DNA of 36,524 nucleotides. Origin: Caldilineales bacterium. GTDB taxonomy: Bacteria > Chloroflexota > Anaerolineae > JAAEKA01. Below are positions 1 through 7,649 of the stretch, piece after piece (the stretch's first letter is position 1; each line of letters opens with the position of its first letter). Below the pieces are notes generated by a model. The model was given only the letters and a program-made list of their open reading frames with translations. It searched no databases and was not told the origin of the DNA. The stretch is from the NCBI GenBank assembly GCA_025055015.1, contig JANWYQ010000057.1, positions 1 to 36,524 of the forward strand. Direction: 5' to 3'. The translations under genes were made by a program, and so were the position numbers.

Positions 1-11
1 TGGGGCGTAGG

Positions 12-300
12 GATGGCCGGCTGAAGTCTCGAGTCCGGGATGGGAGGAAGGATGATGATGGATGGCCGGCTGAAGCCTCCAGTCCGTGGAGGGGAGGAGA
101 CGGGAGGGGTGGGGTGTAGGGATGGCCGGCTGAAGCCTCCAGTCCGTGGAGGGGAGGAGACGGGAGGGGTGGGGCGTAGGGATGGCCGGCTGAAGTCTCG
201 AGTCCGGGATGGGAGGAAGGATGATGATGGATGGCCGGCTGAAGCGTCGAGTCTGGGAGGGGAGGAGGGAGGATGAGGGGTGGCCGGCTGCGGGTCCGGC
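12..300. repeat. Degenerate tandem repeat array, higher-order 49/60/60/49 bp spacing
   Basis: The core ATGGCCGGCTGAAG begins at 13, 62, 122, 182 and 231, with a decayed copy near 279. The 60-bp units at 61-120 and 121-180 differ at one base. The 49-bp unit at 12-60 recurs at 181-230, so units of two lengths form an A-B-B-A order. Each core is followed by a CTCCAGTCC or CTCGAGTCC box. The array runs off the left window edge. There are no unique spacers, so it is not CRISPR. The ORF track reads straight through it, but the translation is low-complexity and probably meaningless. Confidence 0.9.
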
Positions 301-310
301 GGCTGGCTCG

Positions 311-390
311 GCTGGAGCCTCCAATCCCAAGGCCGCGTGGGGTGTTTCTGGCAGAAGCCTCCATTCCTGGCGGCGCGTGGGGTTTTTGGG
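311..390. repeat. Two diverged copies of a ~40-bp unit flanking the main array
   Basis: The segment starting GCCTCCAATCC at 317 and the one starting GCCTCCATTCC at 357 align over about 34 bp, both ending in CGCGTGGGGT followed by T-rich sequence. They share the AGCCTCCA box with the upstream array and look like older, decayed members of the same family. Confidence 0.7.
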
Positions 391-397
391 CGAGTGC

Positions 398-426
398 TTG
401 ACGGTTGAACTCGACGGTGGTACGAT
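398..426 (+). promoter_or_regulatory. Promoter TTGACG-17-TACGAT upstream of the VanZ-like gene
   Basis: The -35 box TTGACG is at 398-403 and the -10 box TACGAT at 421-426, with a 17-nt spacer and an extended TGG just before the -10. Transcription should start near 433, only a few bases before an ATG at 437. A hairpin follows at 458-489: a 6-bp TCGGCC/GGCCGA stem stacked on CGGCG/CGCCG with a one-sided 5-nt bulge. Confidence 0.7.
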
Positions 427-436
427 AGCAGCGAAC

Positions 437-547
437 ATGTCGTCAACGATGGAACGGCGGCGACTCATCGGCCATACCGGCCGACGCCGACTGAGATGGT
501 CGCCCAATGAGGCGGCAGCGCGCCAGACAGACCGCCGCTCATCGTGA
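437..547 (+). CDS. Possible 36-aa arginine-rich leader peptide
   Basis: This short ORF starts about 4 nt after the predicted transcription start, so it would be nearly leaderless. Its TGA overlaps the GTG of the VanZ-like gene in the arrangement GTGA. It is rich in arginine (MERRR, GRRRLR) and contains the 458-489 hairpin. It is the tail of a longer frame that reads through the upstream repeats, so it may be fortuitous. The case for it is positional only: a start at the 5' end of the transcript and a stop placed for translational coupling. I do not recognise the peptide. Confidence 0.25.
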   Translation: MSSTMERRRLIGHTGRRRLRWSPNEAAARQTDRRSS

Positions 548-1062
548 GGAGTGTTAACTCGTCCTTGTCTAAACGGATCATCGCGGCCGCTTGGACGCCG
601 GCCATCGCCTGGATGGCCGTCATCTTCTGGCTCTCTAGCTTCCCCAGGTTCGAGTTCGTGCCCGACCGCTGGCAGATCGAGCCCGTGTCGCTCACGGTGC
701 ACGCCCTGGAGTACGGACTGCTGGCTGCGCTGCTGTGGCGGGCCGCGCAGCGTACCCCCGCTCTGAGCTGCTGGTCCTGGCAGGCCAGCCTGCTGATCAC
801 CCTCCTCTACGCGGCCTCCGACGAAGTGCACCAGGCCTTCGTGCCGGGCCGGTACGCCGACGTGCGCGACTGGCTGGCCGACGCGGCCGGCGCGGCTGTT
901 GCCGTTTGGCTCCTGCAACGCCGTGCGCAGGTGAGCCCCGCCAGGGGAGCCGCTCGCAGTTTCCGGCAAACTAACACGTGTGGTACAATGCCGCCCGACC
1001 CAGAGACCCCAAGGACCGGTCGAAAAGCCCACCGGTCCCTGAGGAAGGGAGACGCAGCATGA
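544..1062 (+). CDS. VanZ-like family membrane protein
   Basis: A small integral membrane protein of 172 aa as drawn. Hydrophobic segments lie at roughly residues 11-30, 48-68, 78-95 and 112-126. The segment DEVHQAFVPGR followed by a conserved Asp is the VanZ-family signature. VanZ is named for teicoplanin resistance, but most members have no known function, so no resistance role is inferred. The start is uncertain: the GTG at 544 has no ribosome binding site but overlaps the stop of an upstream short ORF, while a TTG at 565 lies 13 nt after a GAGGAG. The hydrophilic C-terminal ~40 residues run over the ppk promoter and leader hairpin. The TGA overlaps the ppk ATG (ATGA), so the two genes may be translationally coupled. 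Confidence 0.75.
   Translation: MRSVNSSLSKRIIAAAWTPAIAWMAVIFWLSSFPRFEFVPDRWQIEPVSLTVHALEYGLLAALLWRAAQRTPALSCWSWQASLLITLLYAASDEVHQAFVPGRYADVRDWLADAAGAAVAVWLLQRRAQVSPARGAARSFRQTNTCGTMPPDPETPRTGRKAHRSLRKGDAA
981..1038 (+). promoter_or_regulatory. ppk promoter (extended -10) and leader hairpin
   Basis: TGGTACAATG at 981-990 is an extended -10 box matching the other promoters in the window, with no good -35. It lies inside the 3' end of the VanZ-like gene, giving ppk its own promoter and a leader of about 60 nt. A perfect 8-bp inverted repeat, GGACCGGT (1013-1020) and ACCGGTCC (1031-1038) with a 10-nt loop, ends just before the AGGAAGGGA ribosome binding site. Confidence 0.6.
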
Positions 1063-3281
1063 AGAAACGATCGGGTTCCGCAGAAAAACGAGCACGAGAG
1101 GCGCCGCTTGCGCCGTTGGCCGCTCCGTCGCCTGTGCCGCAGGCCGTGGTGACCGGCAAGGGCCCAGCCATCCGGCCGCTGGACCTAGACGACCCCTACC
1201 TGTACATCAACCGCGAGCTGAGCTGGCTGGAGTTCAACCGCCGCGTCCTGGAGGAGGCAGTCCGTCCCGATCTGCATCCGCTGCTGGAGCGCGTCAAGTT
1301 TCTCGCCATCTTCTTCTCCAACCTGGACGAGTTCTTCATGATCCGCGTCTCCGGCCTGAAGCAGCAGATCTCGGCCGGCGTGCTCAAGCTTCCGCCCGAT
1401 GGCATGACCCCCTCTGAGCAGCTGACTGCGCTTCGAGAGCGCTTGTTGCCCATGCTGCGCCAGGCCATGGAGTGCTGGTGCAACGACCTCAAGCCCAAGC
1501 TGTGGGCTGCCGGCATTCGCATTCGCTCCTACGCCGACCTCTCCAGGGAGCACAAGGAGTGGCTGGCCGACTACTTCATGCGCGAGGTGTTCCCCGTCCT
1601 GACGCCCCTGATCGTAGATCCCGGCCATCCCTTCCCCCACATCTCTAACCTCAGTCTGAACCTAGCCGTGGCCCTGCGCGACCCCGACAACGGCTTGCGC
1701 TTCGGCCGTGTGAAAGTCCCTCTCATCCTGCCTCGGCTGATCCATCTCCCGCCGCTGAAGCCCACGGCCGGCAACGGCGGCGATCCGGCCGGCTTCGCAG
1801 GCGGCGGCCACAGCGCCATGGACTTCGTCTGGCTGGAGGACGTGGTGGCCGCCAACCTCTCGCACCTCTACCCCGGCGTGGAGATCGTGGAGGCCCACCC
1901 CTTCCGTATCACCCGCAACGCCGACATGGAGATCCAGGAGGACGAGGCCGATGACCTGCTGCAGAGCATCGAGCGCAGCCTGCGGCGTCGCCACTTCGGG
2001 CCCGTGGTGCGGTTGGAGATCGCCTCGGCCATGCCGGCCTACATGCGCAACCTGCTGATCGAGAACCTGGAGATCACCCCCGACGACGTCTACGAGGCCG
2101 AGGAAGTGCTGGGCATGAGCAGCCTCATGCGGCTGTGGGAGATTGATCGCCGCGATCTCAAGGACAAGCCCTTTGCGCCGGCCGAGCCTGCGGCCTTGAG
2201 CCACCGCGAGGACATCTTCTCCGCCATCCGTGAAGGGGATATCCTGCTGCATCACCCCTACGACTCCTTTGCGCCGGTGATCGAGTTCATCAAGCAGGCC
2301 GCCGAGGACCCCAACGTGCTGGCCATCAAGCAGACCCTCTACCGGGTGGGCAGCAGGTCGCCCATCGTGGAGGCCCTGATGCGGGCGCGCGAGAACCAGA
2401 AACAGGTCGCGGTGCTGGTGGAGCTCAAGGCCCGCTTCGACGAGGAGAACAACATCGGCTGGGCCAGGGCGCTGGAGCGGGAGGGGGTGCACGTGGTCTA
2501 CGGCTTGCTCGGGCTGAAGACCCATGCCAAGGTGGCGTTGGTGGTGCGTCGCGAGCACGACGGCCTGCGCCGCTACGTCCACCTCAGCACCGGCAACTAC
2601 AACGCCACCACCGCGCGCATCTACACCGACCTGGGCCTCTTCACCTGCGACCCCGACATCGCAGCCGACGCCACCGACCTCTTTAACTTCCTCACCGGCT
2701 ACTCCAAGCAGAACCGCTACCGCCGGCTGGCCGTGGCGCCCGTCAGCCTGCACTCGGAGATGATGCGCATGATCCGCCGCGAGATCGAACACCAGCGGGC
2801 GGGCCGTCCGGCGCGGCTGATCTTCAAGATCAACGCCCTCACCGACCCAAAGATGATCCGCCTGCTGTACGAGGCGTCGCAGGCCGGCGTCCAGGTTGAT
2901 CTGTTGGTGCGAGGCATCTGCTGCCTGCGGCCGGAGGTGCCGGGGATCAGCGACAACATCCGTGTCACCAGCATCGTCGGTCGCTTTCTGGAGCACACTC
3001 GCATCTTCTACTTCGCCAACGGCGGCGAGGAGGAGATCTACCTGAGCAGCGCCGACTTGATGGAGCGCAACCTCTACCGCCGGGTGGAGACCATGTTCCC
3101 CATCTTGGACCCCCGCCTGCGCGCCCACATCCGGGACGACATCCTGGCCGTGTACCTGGCCGACAACGTCAAGGCGCGGCGGCTGCGCGCCGACGGCACC
3201 TACGAGTGGCTGACGCCCGGCGACGGGCCCGCGGTCAACAGCCAGCAGTACCTGTTGGAGCGACACACCGGTCGTCTCTGA
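1059..3281 (+). CDS. ppk: Polyphosphate kinase 1
   Basis: Reversibly polymerises the gamma-phosphate of ATP into inorganic polyphosphate. At 740 aa it is the normal length for PPK1. The N-terminal domain is plain (YINRELSWLEFNRRVLEEA). The two phospholipase-D-like C-terminal domains carry LKTHAKVAL, whose His489 matches the phosphorylated histidine of the family, LSTGNYN, and EHTRIFYF with the second conserved histidine, His646. The start at 1059 is preceded by AGGAAGGGA at good spacing, while the ORF-track start at 978 lies upstream of or inside the promoter. The gene overlaps the VanZ-like frame by 4 nt. A GC hairpin follows at 3292-3310, then the AlaX gene. No exopolyphosphatase or phosphate-regulation gene is nearby. 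Confidence 0.97.
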   Translation: MKKRSGSAEKRAREAPLAPLAAPSPVPQAVVTGKGPAIRPLDLDDPYLYINRELSWLEFNRRVLEEAVRPDLHPLLERVKFLAIFFSNLDEFFMIRVSGLKQQISAGVLKLPPDGMTPSEQLTALRERLLPMLRQAMECWCNDLKPKLWAAGIRIRSYADLSREHKEWLADYFMREVFPVLTPLIVDPGHPFPHISNLSLNLAVALRDPDNGLRFGRVKVPLILPRLIHLPPLKPTAGNGGDPAGFAGGGHSAMDFVWLEDVVAANLSHLYPGVEIVEAHPFRITRNADMEIQEDEADDLLQSIERSLRRRHFGPVVRLEIASAMPAYMRNLLIENLEITPDDVYEAEEVLGMSSLMRLWEIDRRDLKDKPFAPAEPAALSHREDIFSAIREGDILLHHPYDSFAPVIEFIKQAAEDPNVLAIKQTLYRVGSRSPIVEALMRARENQKQVAVLVELKARFDEENNIGWARALEREGVHVVYGLLGLKTHAKVALVVRREHDGLRRYVHLSTGNYNATTARIYTDLGLFTCDPDIAADATDLFNFLTGYSKQNRYRRLAVAPVSLHSEMMRMIRREIEHQRAGRPARLIFKINALTDPKMIRLLYEASQAGVQVDLLVRGICCLRPEVPGISDNIRVTSIVGRFLEHTRIFYFANGGEEEIYLSSADLMERNLYRRVETMFPILDPRLRAHIRDDILAVYLADNVKARRLRADGTYEWLTPGDGPAVNSQQYLLERHTGRL

Positions 3282-3291
3282 ACCCTGTAGC

Positions 3292-3310
3292 GCAGCTCCG
3301 CGGGAGCTGC
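3292..3310 (+). terminator. Intergenic hairpin after ppk without a U-tract
   Basis: GCAGCTCC and GGAGCTGC form a perfect 8-bp stem with a 3-nt loop, 11 nt after the ppk stop. No run of T follows on either strand. It is more likely an mRNA-processing or 3'-end stabilising hairpin, or a dispersed palindrome, than a true intrinsic terminator. Confidence 0.45.
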
Positions 3311-3353
3311 ACTACCACCGCCATACCCGCTGCGGAGGCCTTCCCACTGGTTT

Positions 3354-4073
3354 ATGACCCTGGCGCTCTACCAAACCGACAGCTACTTGCGCGAGTTCAC
3401 GGCGGCCGTGGCCGCAGTGGATGAGCCGCAGCACGCAGTAGCCCTGGACCGCACCGCGTTCTACCCCGGCGGAGGGGGACAGCCCTGTGACACCGGCTGG
3501 CTGCTGGCCGACGGCCGGGCCCTGCCGGTGACCAACGTCCGCCGCGTGGGCGACCACATCTGGCACACCCTGCCTGCCGATGCCGCCTTGCCCGCCGTGG
3601 GCGCGGCGGTGGTGGGCCGGCTGGACTGGGAGCGCCGCTACGCGCTCATGCGCACCCACACCGCCCTCCACATCCTGTGCGGCGTGGTGTGGCGGGACTA
3701 CGGCGCCCTGGTCACAGGCGGAAACATGGAGCCCCTGCAGGGCCGCATGGATTTCGAGTTCGCCACCCTGCGCGGGGAGTTGGTGGGCGAGATCGAGGCT
3801 CGCTGCAACGCCGAGGTGGCCGCAGCTCGTGAGGTGCGGGTACGCATCCTGCCGCGCGCCGAGGCCTTTCAGATCCCCGACTTAATCCGCACCAAGATCA
3901 ACCTGCTCCCGGAGGGGATCACCGAGGTGCGCACCGTGGAGATCGTCGGGCTGGACCTGCAGGCCGACGGCGGCACCCACGTGGCCAACACGCGCGAGGT
4001 CGGCCGCATCCGCGTGGTGGACTACAAGTCCAAGGGCGCCATCAACAAGCGCATCTACATCGCCTTGGAGTGA
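3354..4073 (+). CDS. Alanyl-tRNA editing protein (AlaX family)
   Basis: A free-standing 239-aa relative of the alanyl-tRNA synthetase editing domain, expected to hydrolyse mischarged Ser-tRNA(Ala) or Gly-tRNA(Ala). The zinc motifs are HTALH in the middle (RTHTALHILCG) and DGGTHVANTREVG near the C-terminus. The usual Cys before GGTH is Asp here. The N-terminal glycine-rich FYPGGGGQPCDTG segment is typical of AlaRS editing modules. The start is weakly supported, because the only GGAGG lies 15 nt upstream. The TGA is followed 3 nt later by menB, so the two are probably co-transcribed although functionally unrelated. Confidence 0.9.
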   Translation: MTLALYQTDSYLREFTAAVAAVDEPQHAVALDRTAFYPGGGGQPCDTGWLLADGRALPVTNVRRVGDHIWHTLPADAALPAVGAAVVGRLDWERRYALMRTHTALHILCGVVWRDYGALVTGGNMEPLQGRMDFEFATLRGELVGEIEARCNAEVAAAREVRVRILPRAEAFQIPDLIRTKINLLPEGITEVRTVEIVGLDLQADGGTHVANTREVGRIRVVDYKSKGAINKRIYIALE

Positions 4074-4076
4074 GGC

Positions 4077-4934
4077 ATGAGCGACGCCATCCACCCCGGT
4101 GCCGACTGGCAGGCGGTCCGGGAGTACAGCGACATCACCTACCACCAAGCCGAGGGCATTGCCCGCATCGCCTTCAACCGGCCGGAGGTGCGCAACGCCT
4201 TCCGGCCCCAGACCATTGACCAGATGATCGAGGCCTTTCGCCACGCCTGGATGGACACCGGCGTTGGCACCGTGCTGCTCACCGGCAACGGGCCGTCGCC
4301 CAAGGACGGCGTGTGGGCCTTCTGCGCTGGCGGCGACCAGCGGGTGCGCGGCAAGGGGGGATACGAGGGCGGCTACGAGCTGCCGCGTCTGCACGTGCTG
4401 GAGCTGCAGCGCATCATCCGCTTCATGCCCAAGGTGGTGATTGCCGTGGTGCCGGGCTGGGCCGTGGGGGGCGGCCATAGCCTGCACGTAGTGTGCGACC
4501 TGACCCTGGCCAGCCGCGAGCACGCCCGCTTCCAGCAGGCCGACGCGCGCGTGGCCAGCTTCGACGGCGGCTACGGCTCCGCCTACCTGGCCCAGATGAT
4601 CGGCCAGAAGCGGGCGCGCGAGCTCTTCTTCCTGGAAAAGGTCTACACCGCCGAGGAGGCCGAGCGCATGGGCATGGTCAACAAGGCCGTGCCCCACGCC
4701 GAGCTGGAACGGGAAGCCGTGGAGTGGGCGCGCATCATCAACAGCAAGAGCCCGACTTCCATCCGCATGCTCAAGTACGCCTTCAACCTGATTGACGACG
4801 GCCTGGTGGGCCAGCAGCTCTTCGCCGGCGAGGCCACCCGCCTGGCCTACCTGACCGACGAGGCCCAGGAGGGCCGCGACGCCTTCCTAGAGAAGCGGCC
4901 TCCGCGGTTTGACCGGTTCCCGCGCTGGCCGTGA
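4077..4934 (+). CDS. menB: 1,4-dihydroxy-2-naphthoyl-CoA synthase
   Basis: A crotonase-fold enzyme that closes the second ring of the naphthoquinone (o-succinylbenzoyl-CoA to DHNA-CoA) in menaquinone synthesis. At 285 aa it is full length. The oxyanion-hole region FCAGGDQRVRG, the core PGWAVGGGHSLHVVCDLTLAS and the MenB-specific segment SFDGGYGSAYLA are all present, which separates it from ordinary enoyl-CoA hydratases. The C-terminus (RPPRFDRFPRWP) is also MenB-like. The ribosome binding site overlaps the end of the AlaX gene (AGTGAGG). No other men gene is in the window, so the pathway must be scattered. Confidence 0.95.
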   Translation: MSDAIHPGADWQAVREYSDITYHQAEGIARIAFNRPEVRNAFRPQTIDQMIEAFRHAWMDTGVGTVLLTGNGPSPKDGVWAFCAGGDQRVRGKGGYEGGYELPRLHVLELQRIIRFMPKVVIAVVPGWAVGGGHSLHVVCDLTLASREHARFQQADARVASFDGGYGSAYLAQMIGQKRARELFFLEKVYTAEEAERMGMVNKAVPHAELEREAVEWARIINSKSPTSIRMLKYAFNLIDDGLVGQQLFAGEATRLAYLTDEAQEGRDAFLEKRPPRFDRFPRWP

Positions 4935-4988
4935 ACTGCGGGAAGACGTTGAAGCAGTCATCTGCGCGGCAAAGGAAGGAGCACTGCC

Positions 4989-5909
4989 TTGAAAAAAGCA
5001 ATCCTCGTCGCCCTCGCTGTTCTGGCGACTATTCTACTGGTTGTCTTTCTCTGGCCCGTGCCGCGGCGGAGCTTCGAGCAGCTCTCGGACAAGGTTCCGG
5101 CTGCTGAGCGCCAGTCTCTGCTGGACTTTCGCAGCCAGCACCCGCCCCAGCGCCTGCCGGTGAACGGCCAGGAGTGGCAGTACGTGGCCTTCGGCCGGGG
5201 CGATAAGACCATCCTCTTCCTGCACGGCATGACGGGCGCGTACGACGTGTGGTGGCAGCAGATGACGCCGCTGTCCGAGCAGTATCGGGTGATCAGCATC
5301 ACCTATCCGGCGGTAGACACCCTAGAGGAGCTCAGCCAGGGGGTGCTGGCCGTGCTGGACGCCGAGAACGCGCCGCGCGTGTACGCCGTGGGCTCCTCCC
5401 TGGGCGGCTATCTGCTGCAGTACCTGATGGCCCACCACCCGGAACGGATCGAGCGGGCCGTGCTGGGCAACACCTTCCCGCCCAACGACATCCTGCGAGA
5501 GCGCAACCAGTCGCTGATCCGGGTGCTGCCCTTGCTGCCCAACTGGCTGGTGATGAACATCTTCCGCCAGAGCTTTGCCGAGAACATCTACCCCGCCGCC
5601 GGCAACTCGGAGCTGGTGCTGGCCTACATGCTGGAGCAGGCCTCCGGCCGCATGAGCAAGGCGCAGGTGGCCGGCCGGGCCAAGGCAGTCATCCAGCCCT
5701 TCCAGCCTCCTGACCCGGCGGCCCTGGGCATTCCCGTGATGATCATCGAGGCGGACAACGACCCCCTGGTGGAGCCAGCCCTGCGCGAGCTGCTGAAGCA
5801 GACCTATCCCACGGCCGAGGTGCACACACTGCACAACGCCGGCCACTTCCCCTACATCAACGAGGCCGAGACCTACACCGAGCTGCTGCGCTCGTTCTTC
5901 GGCCGCTAG
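4989..5909 (+). CDS. Membrane-anchored alpha/beta hydrolase
   Basis: A 306-aa alpha/beta-hydrolase-fold protein. Residues 3-23 are a hydrophobic anchor or uncleaved signal, placing the enzyme at the outer face of the membrane. The oxyanion segment FLHGMTG is followed by the nucleophile elbow G-S-S-L-G with Ser137, the acid is in EADNDPLV (Asp256 or Asp258), and His286 is in NAGHFPYI, so the triad looks intact. The substrate cannot be told. The TTG start at 4989 is well supported: AGGAAGGAG lies 7 nt upstream. It is probably the last gene of the ppk-menB run. Its stop is 3 nt from the stop of the convergent M23 gene, with no terminator between them. Confidence 0.85.
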   Translation: MKKAILVALAVLATILLVVFLWPVPRRSFEQLSDKVPAAERQSLLDFRSQHPPQRLPVNGQEWQYVAFGRGDKTILFLHGMTGAYDVWWQQMTPLSEQYRVISITYPAVDTLEELSQGVLAVLDAENAPRVYAVGSSLGGYLLQYLMAHHPERIERAVLGNTFPPNDILRERNQSLIRVLPLLPNWLVMNIFRQSFAENIYPAAGNSELVLAYMLEQASGRMSKAQVAGRAKAVIQPFQPPDPAALGIPVMIIEADNDPLVEPALRELLKQTYPTAEVHTLHNAGHFPYINEAETYTELLRSFFGR

Positions 5910-5912
5910 ACA

Positions 5913-7472
5913 TCACGGCCGCTCACGGCCCGGCTCGTCGGGGGCCATGCCGGGAGGAGGTTGGCCCATGGCCGCGTGGGGGCTGCGGATGTTGTCGGGG
6001 ACGATCACGTCCTTCGGATCCATGAAGGGGATGGGGTCGCAACAGCCGCCCCAGCCGTCCCCACGCGTGTAGGGCAGGATGCGGATGCCAAAGTGTAGGT
6101 GCGGACCGCTGCTGTTGCCGCTGTTGCCGCTGGGGCCCAGCACGTCCCCGCGGCGCACCTTGGCCTCCTCCTTCACCGCCACGCTCTTCATGTGCGCGTA
6201 CAGCGACTCTCCCCACTCGTGCTTCAGCTTGACGAAGTAGCCGAAGCCGCGGGCCTCGTAGCCCACCTGTACCACCTCGCCGTCGTCGGTGGCCAGCACG
6301 TCGGTGCCGATCGGGGTGCCGAAGTCCACGCCGTTGTGCCCGCGCAGGGGCACGCCGTCGTAGCTGAACTGCTTGTAGAACTCCGGGCGGTCGCCGAAGA
6401 GCTGCGTCACCCGATGGGTGCCGGCAAAGGGCTTGCCCAGGCGGATCTTGCCCCTGAGCTGCACCGGCACCATGAACCGCTCCCCCTTGGCGCCCACCTC
6501 CGCCATCCAGCCTTGCACCGTCTGTCCGGCCACCGCGCCGCGCACCTGCCACCACGTGAGCTGGTCGGCTGCCTGCGGCCCGGCCACGATGGTCATGCTC
6601 CCGTCCGGCGGCAGCTTGACCACGATGTCCGTCTCCTCCTTGCCCACGTAGCCGGGCGAGCGTCGCACGTTCACCGGCTTGGTGTAGGCGTTGAAGATGG
6701 CATCGCCCAGGCGAAAGGTCCGGGCCGGGGCTGGCGTCGGCGTCTGCGGGGGCGGCGGCGCCGTGGCCGACAAGAGCGGCTTGCCGCTGGGCGTCGTCTC
6801 GGCCGCCCAGCCCTCGACGGCCCTGGCGGCCACCGTGTAGCGCACCCGCCACCAGGTGAGGCTGTCGGCCCCCCGCGGGCCGTCCACCACCGTCAGCGAG
6901 GCGCCGTAGGGCGCCTCGTCCAGGATGTCGCCCTCGTCCTTGTTGATGTAGCCAGGGGTGGTGCGGACGTTGAGGAAGGCGGCCGCATAGATCGTCTGGC
7001 CGATGCGGAACTTGCCCGTGGGCGGCTGAGCGCCTGGCGGCGGCAGCACGTCCAGCATCAGGTCGGGCCGGATGGCGCGCAGCACGACGCCGCCGTCGGC
7101 CGCGGTCTCGGCCGCCCAGCCCTCGTACTCGCGGCCGTCGTCGTAGCGACAGCGCAGCCGCCACCAGCGGGCGCCGGTCGCCTGTTGGGGGCCATCCAGC
7201 ACCGCTACCTCCCAGCAGGGCGGGACCAGCGTCACCACGCCCGTGGAGGCGCCGTCGGACCGGCGGCCGGGGCTGCGCTGCAGCGGCACTTCGTCCAAGG
7301 TCATGATGGAGGCGCCAGGGACCACTGCGTCCCCTGCGCTCGCAGTGCTCGCAGTGCTTGCAGCGCTCGCTACCCTCGCAACGGAGGCGCCGACCACTTC
7401 TCCCAAGGCGGCGGGGTGGGGTTGAGCAGTGCTGTCCGCAGGCTCGGCGACCAGTTTGCGCTTTCGGGGCAT
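5913..7472 (-). CDS. SH3-like repeat protein with M23 metallopeptidase domain
   Basis: A 519-aa predicted peptidoglycan endopeptidase. After an Ala/Ser/Thr-rich N-terminus come three bacterial-SH3-like units, two with the pattern NVRTTPGY or NVRRSPGY, a WW pair and GWAAE. These usually bind wall or glycan. The C-terminal domain is a LytM/M23 zinc peptidase, with ligands expected in GHNGVDFG (His, Asp) and GPHLHFG (HxH), plus YAHM. I see no signal peptide or membrane segment, which is odd for a wall enzyme; it may be exported in another way or have a misjudged start. No clear ribosome binding site precedes the ATG. The promoter at 7521-7549 gives a leader of about 42 nt. Divergent from nadE. 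Confidence 0.85.
   Translation of the reverse strand: MPRKRKLVAEPADSTAQPHPAALGEVVGASVARVASAASTASTASAGDAVVPGASIMTLDEVPLQRSPGRRSDGASTGVVTLVPPCWEVAVLDGPQQATGARWWRLRCRYDDGREYEGWAAETAADGGVVLRAIRPDLMLDVLPPPGAQPPTGKFRIGQTIYAAAFLNVRTTPGYINKDEGDILDEAPYGASLTVVDGPRGADSLTWWRVRYTVAARAVEGWAAETTPSGKPLLSATAPPPPQTPTPAPARTFRLGDAIFNAYTKPVNVRRSPGYVGKEETDIVVKLPPDGSMTIVAGPQAADQLTWWQVRGAVAGQTVQGWMAEVGAKGERFMVPVQLRGKIRLGKPFAGTHRVTQLFGDRPEFYKQFSYDGVPLRGHNGVDFGTPIGTDVLATDDGEVVQVGYEARGFGYFVKLKHEWGESLYAHMKSVAVKEEAKVRRGDVLGPSGNSGNSSGPHLHFGIRILPYTRGDGWGGCCDPIPFMDPKDVIVPDNIRSPHAAMGQPPPGMAPDEPGRERP
7338..7382. repeat. 9-bp microsatellite inside the M23 gene
   Basis: GCTCGCAGT is repeated in tandem about five times with increasing divergence (starts 7338, 7347, 7356, 7365, 7374). 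The period is a multiple of three, so length changes would only alter the Ala/Ser/Thr-rich N-terminal tract of the protein. Confidence 0.7.
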
Positions 7473-7520
7473 CGGCGTGGGTCTCGACGCAGGCGATCTC
7501 GGCTCGGTTGACGGCGAGGT

Positions 7521-7549
7521 ATTCTACCACAGAGCCAACGGAGCGGCAA
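7521..7549 (-). promoter_or_regulatory. Promoter TTGCCG-17-TAGAAT for the M23 gene
   Basis: Read on the minus strand, the -35 TTGCCG is at 7544-7549 and the -10 TAGAAT at 7521-7526, with a 17-nt spacer and an extended TGG. It is back-to-back with the nadE promoter, whose -10 is 65 bp away. Confidence 0.65.
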
Positions 7550-7587
7550 CGCAGGGTCGGGCTGAGCGCTTCGCCGGCTCGGCGGTG

Positions 7588-7627
7588 TGGTATAATGCGC
7601 CAGCGACCGGCCTGTCCTGCAGGTCGC
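7588..7627 (+). promoter_or_regulatory. nadE promoter with 5'-terminal hairpin
   Basis: The extended -10 TGGTATAAT is at 7588-7596, with no good -35. The inverted repeat GCGACC (7603-7608) and GGTCGC (7622-7627) begins 7 nt after the last base of the -10, at the expected first transcribed base. The AGGAAAGG ribosome binding site follows 6 nt after the stem. Confidence 0.7.
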
Positions 7628-7649
7628 TTCTACAGGAAAGGACTTGTTC

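Noticed and set aside
40-276. 78-aa ORF in the left-edge repeats
   Set aside because: It is a direct translation of the DNA repeat, with no ribosome binding site and a low-complexity product.
12-300. Possible CRISPR array
   Set aside because: Units are contiguous with no unique spacers of even length, and no cas genes are present.
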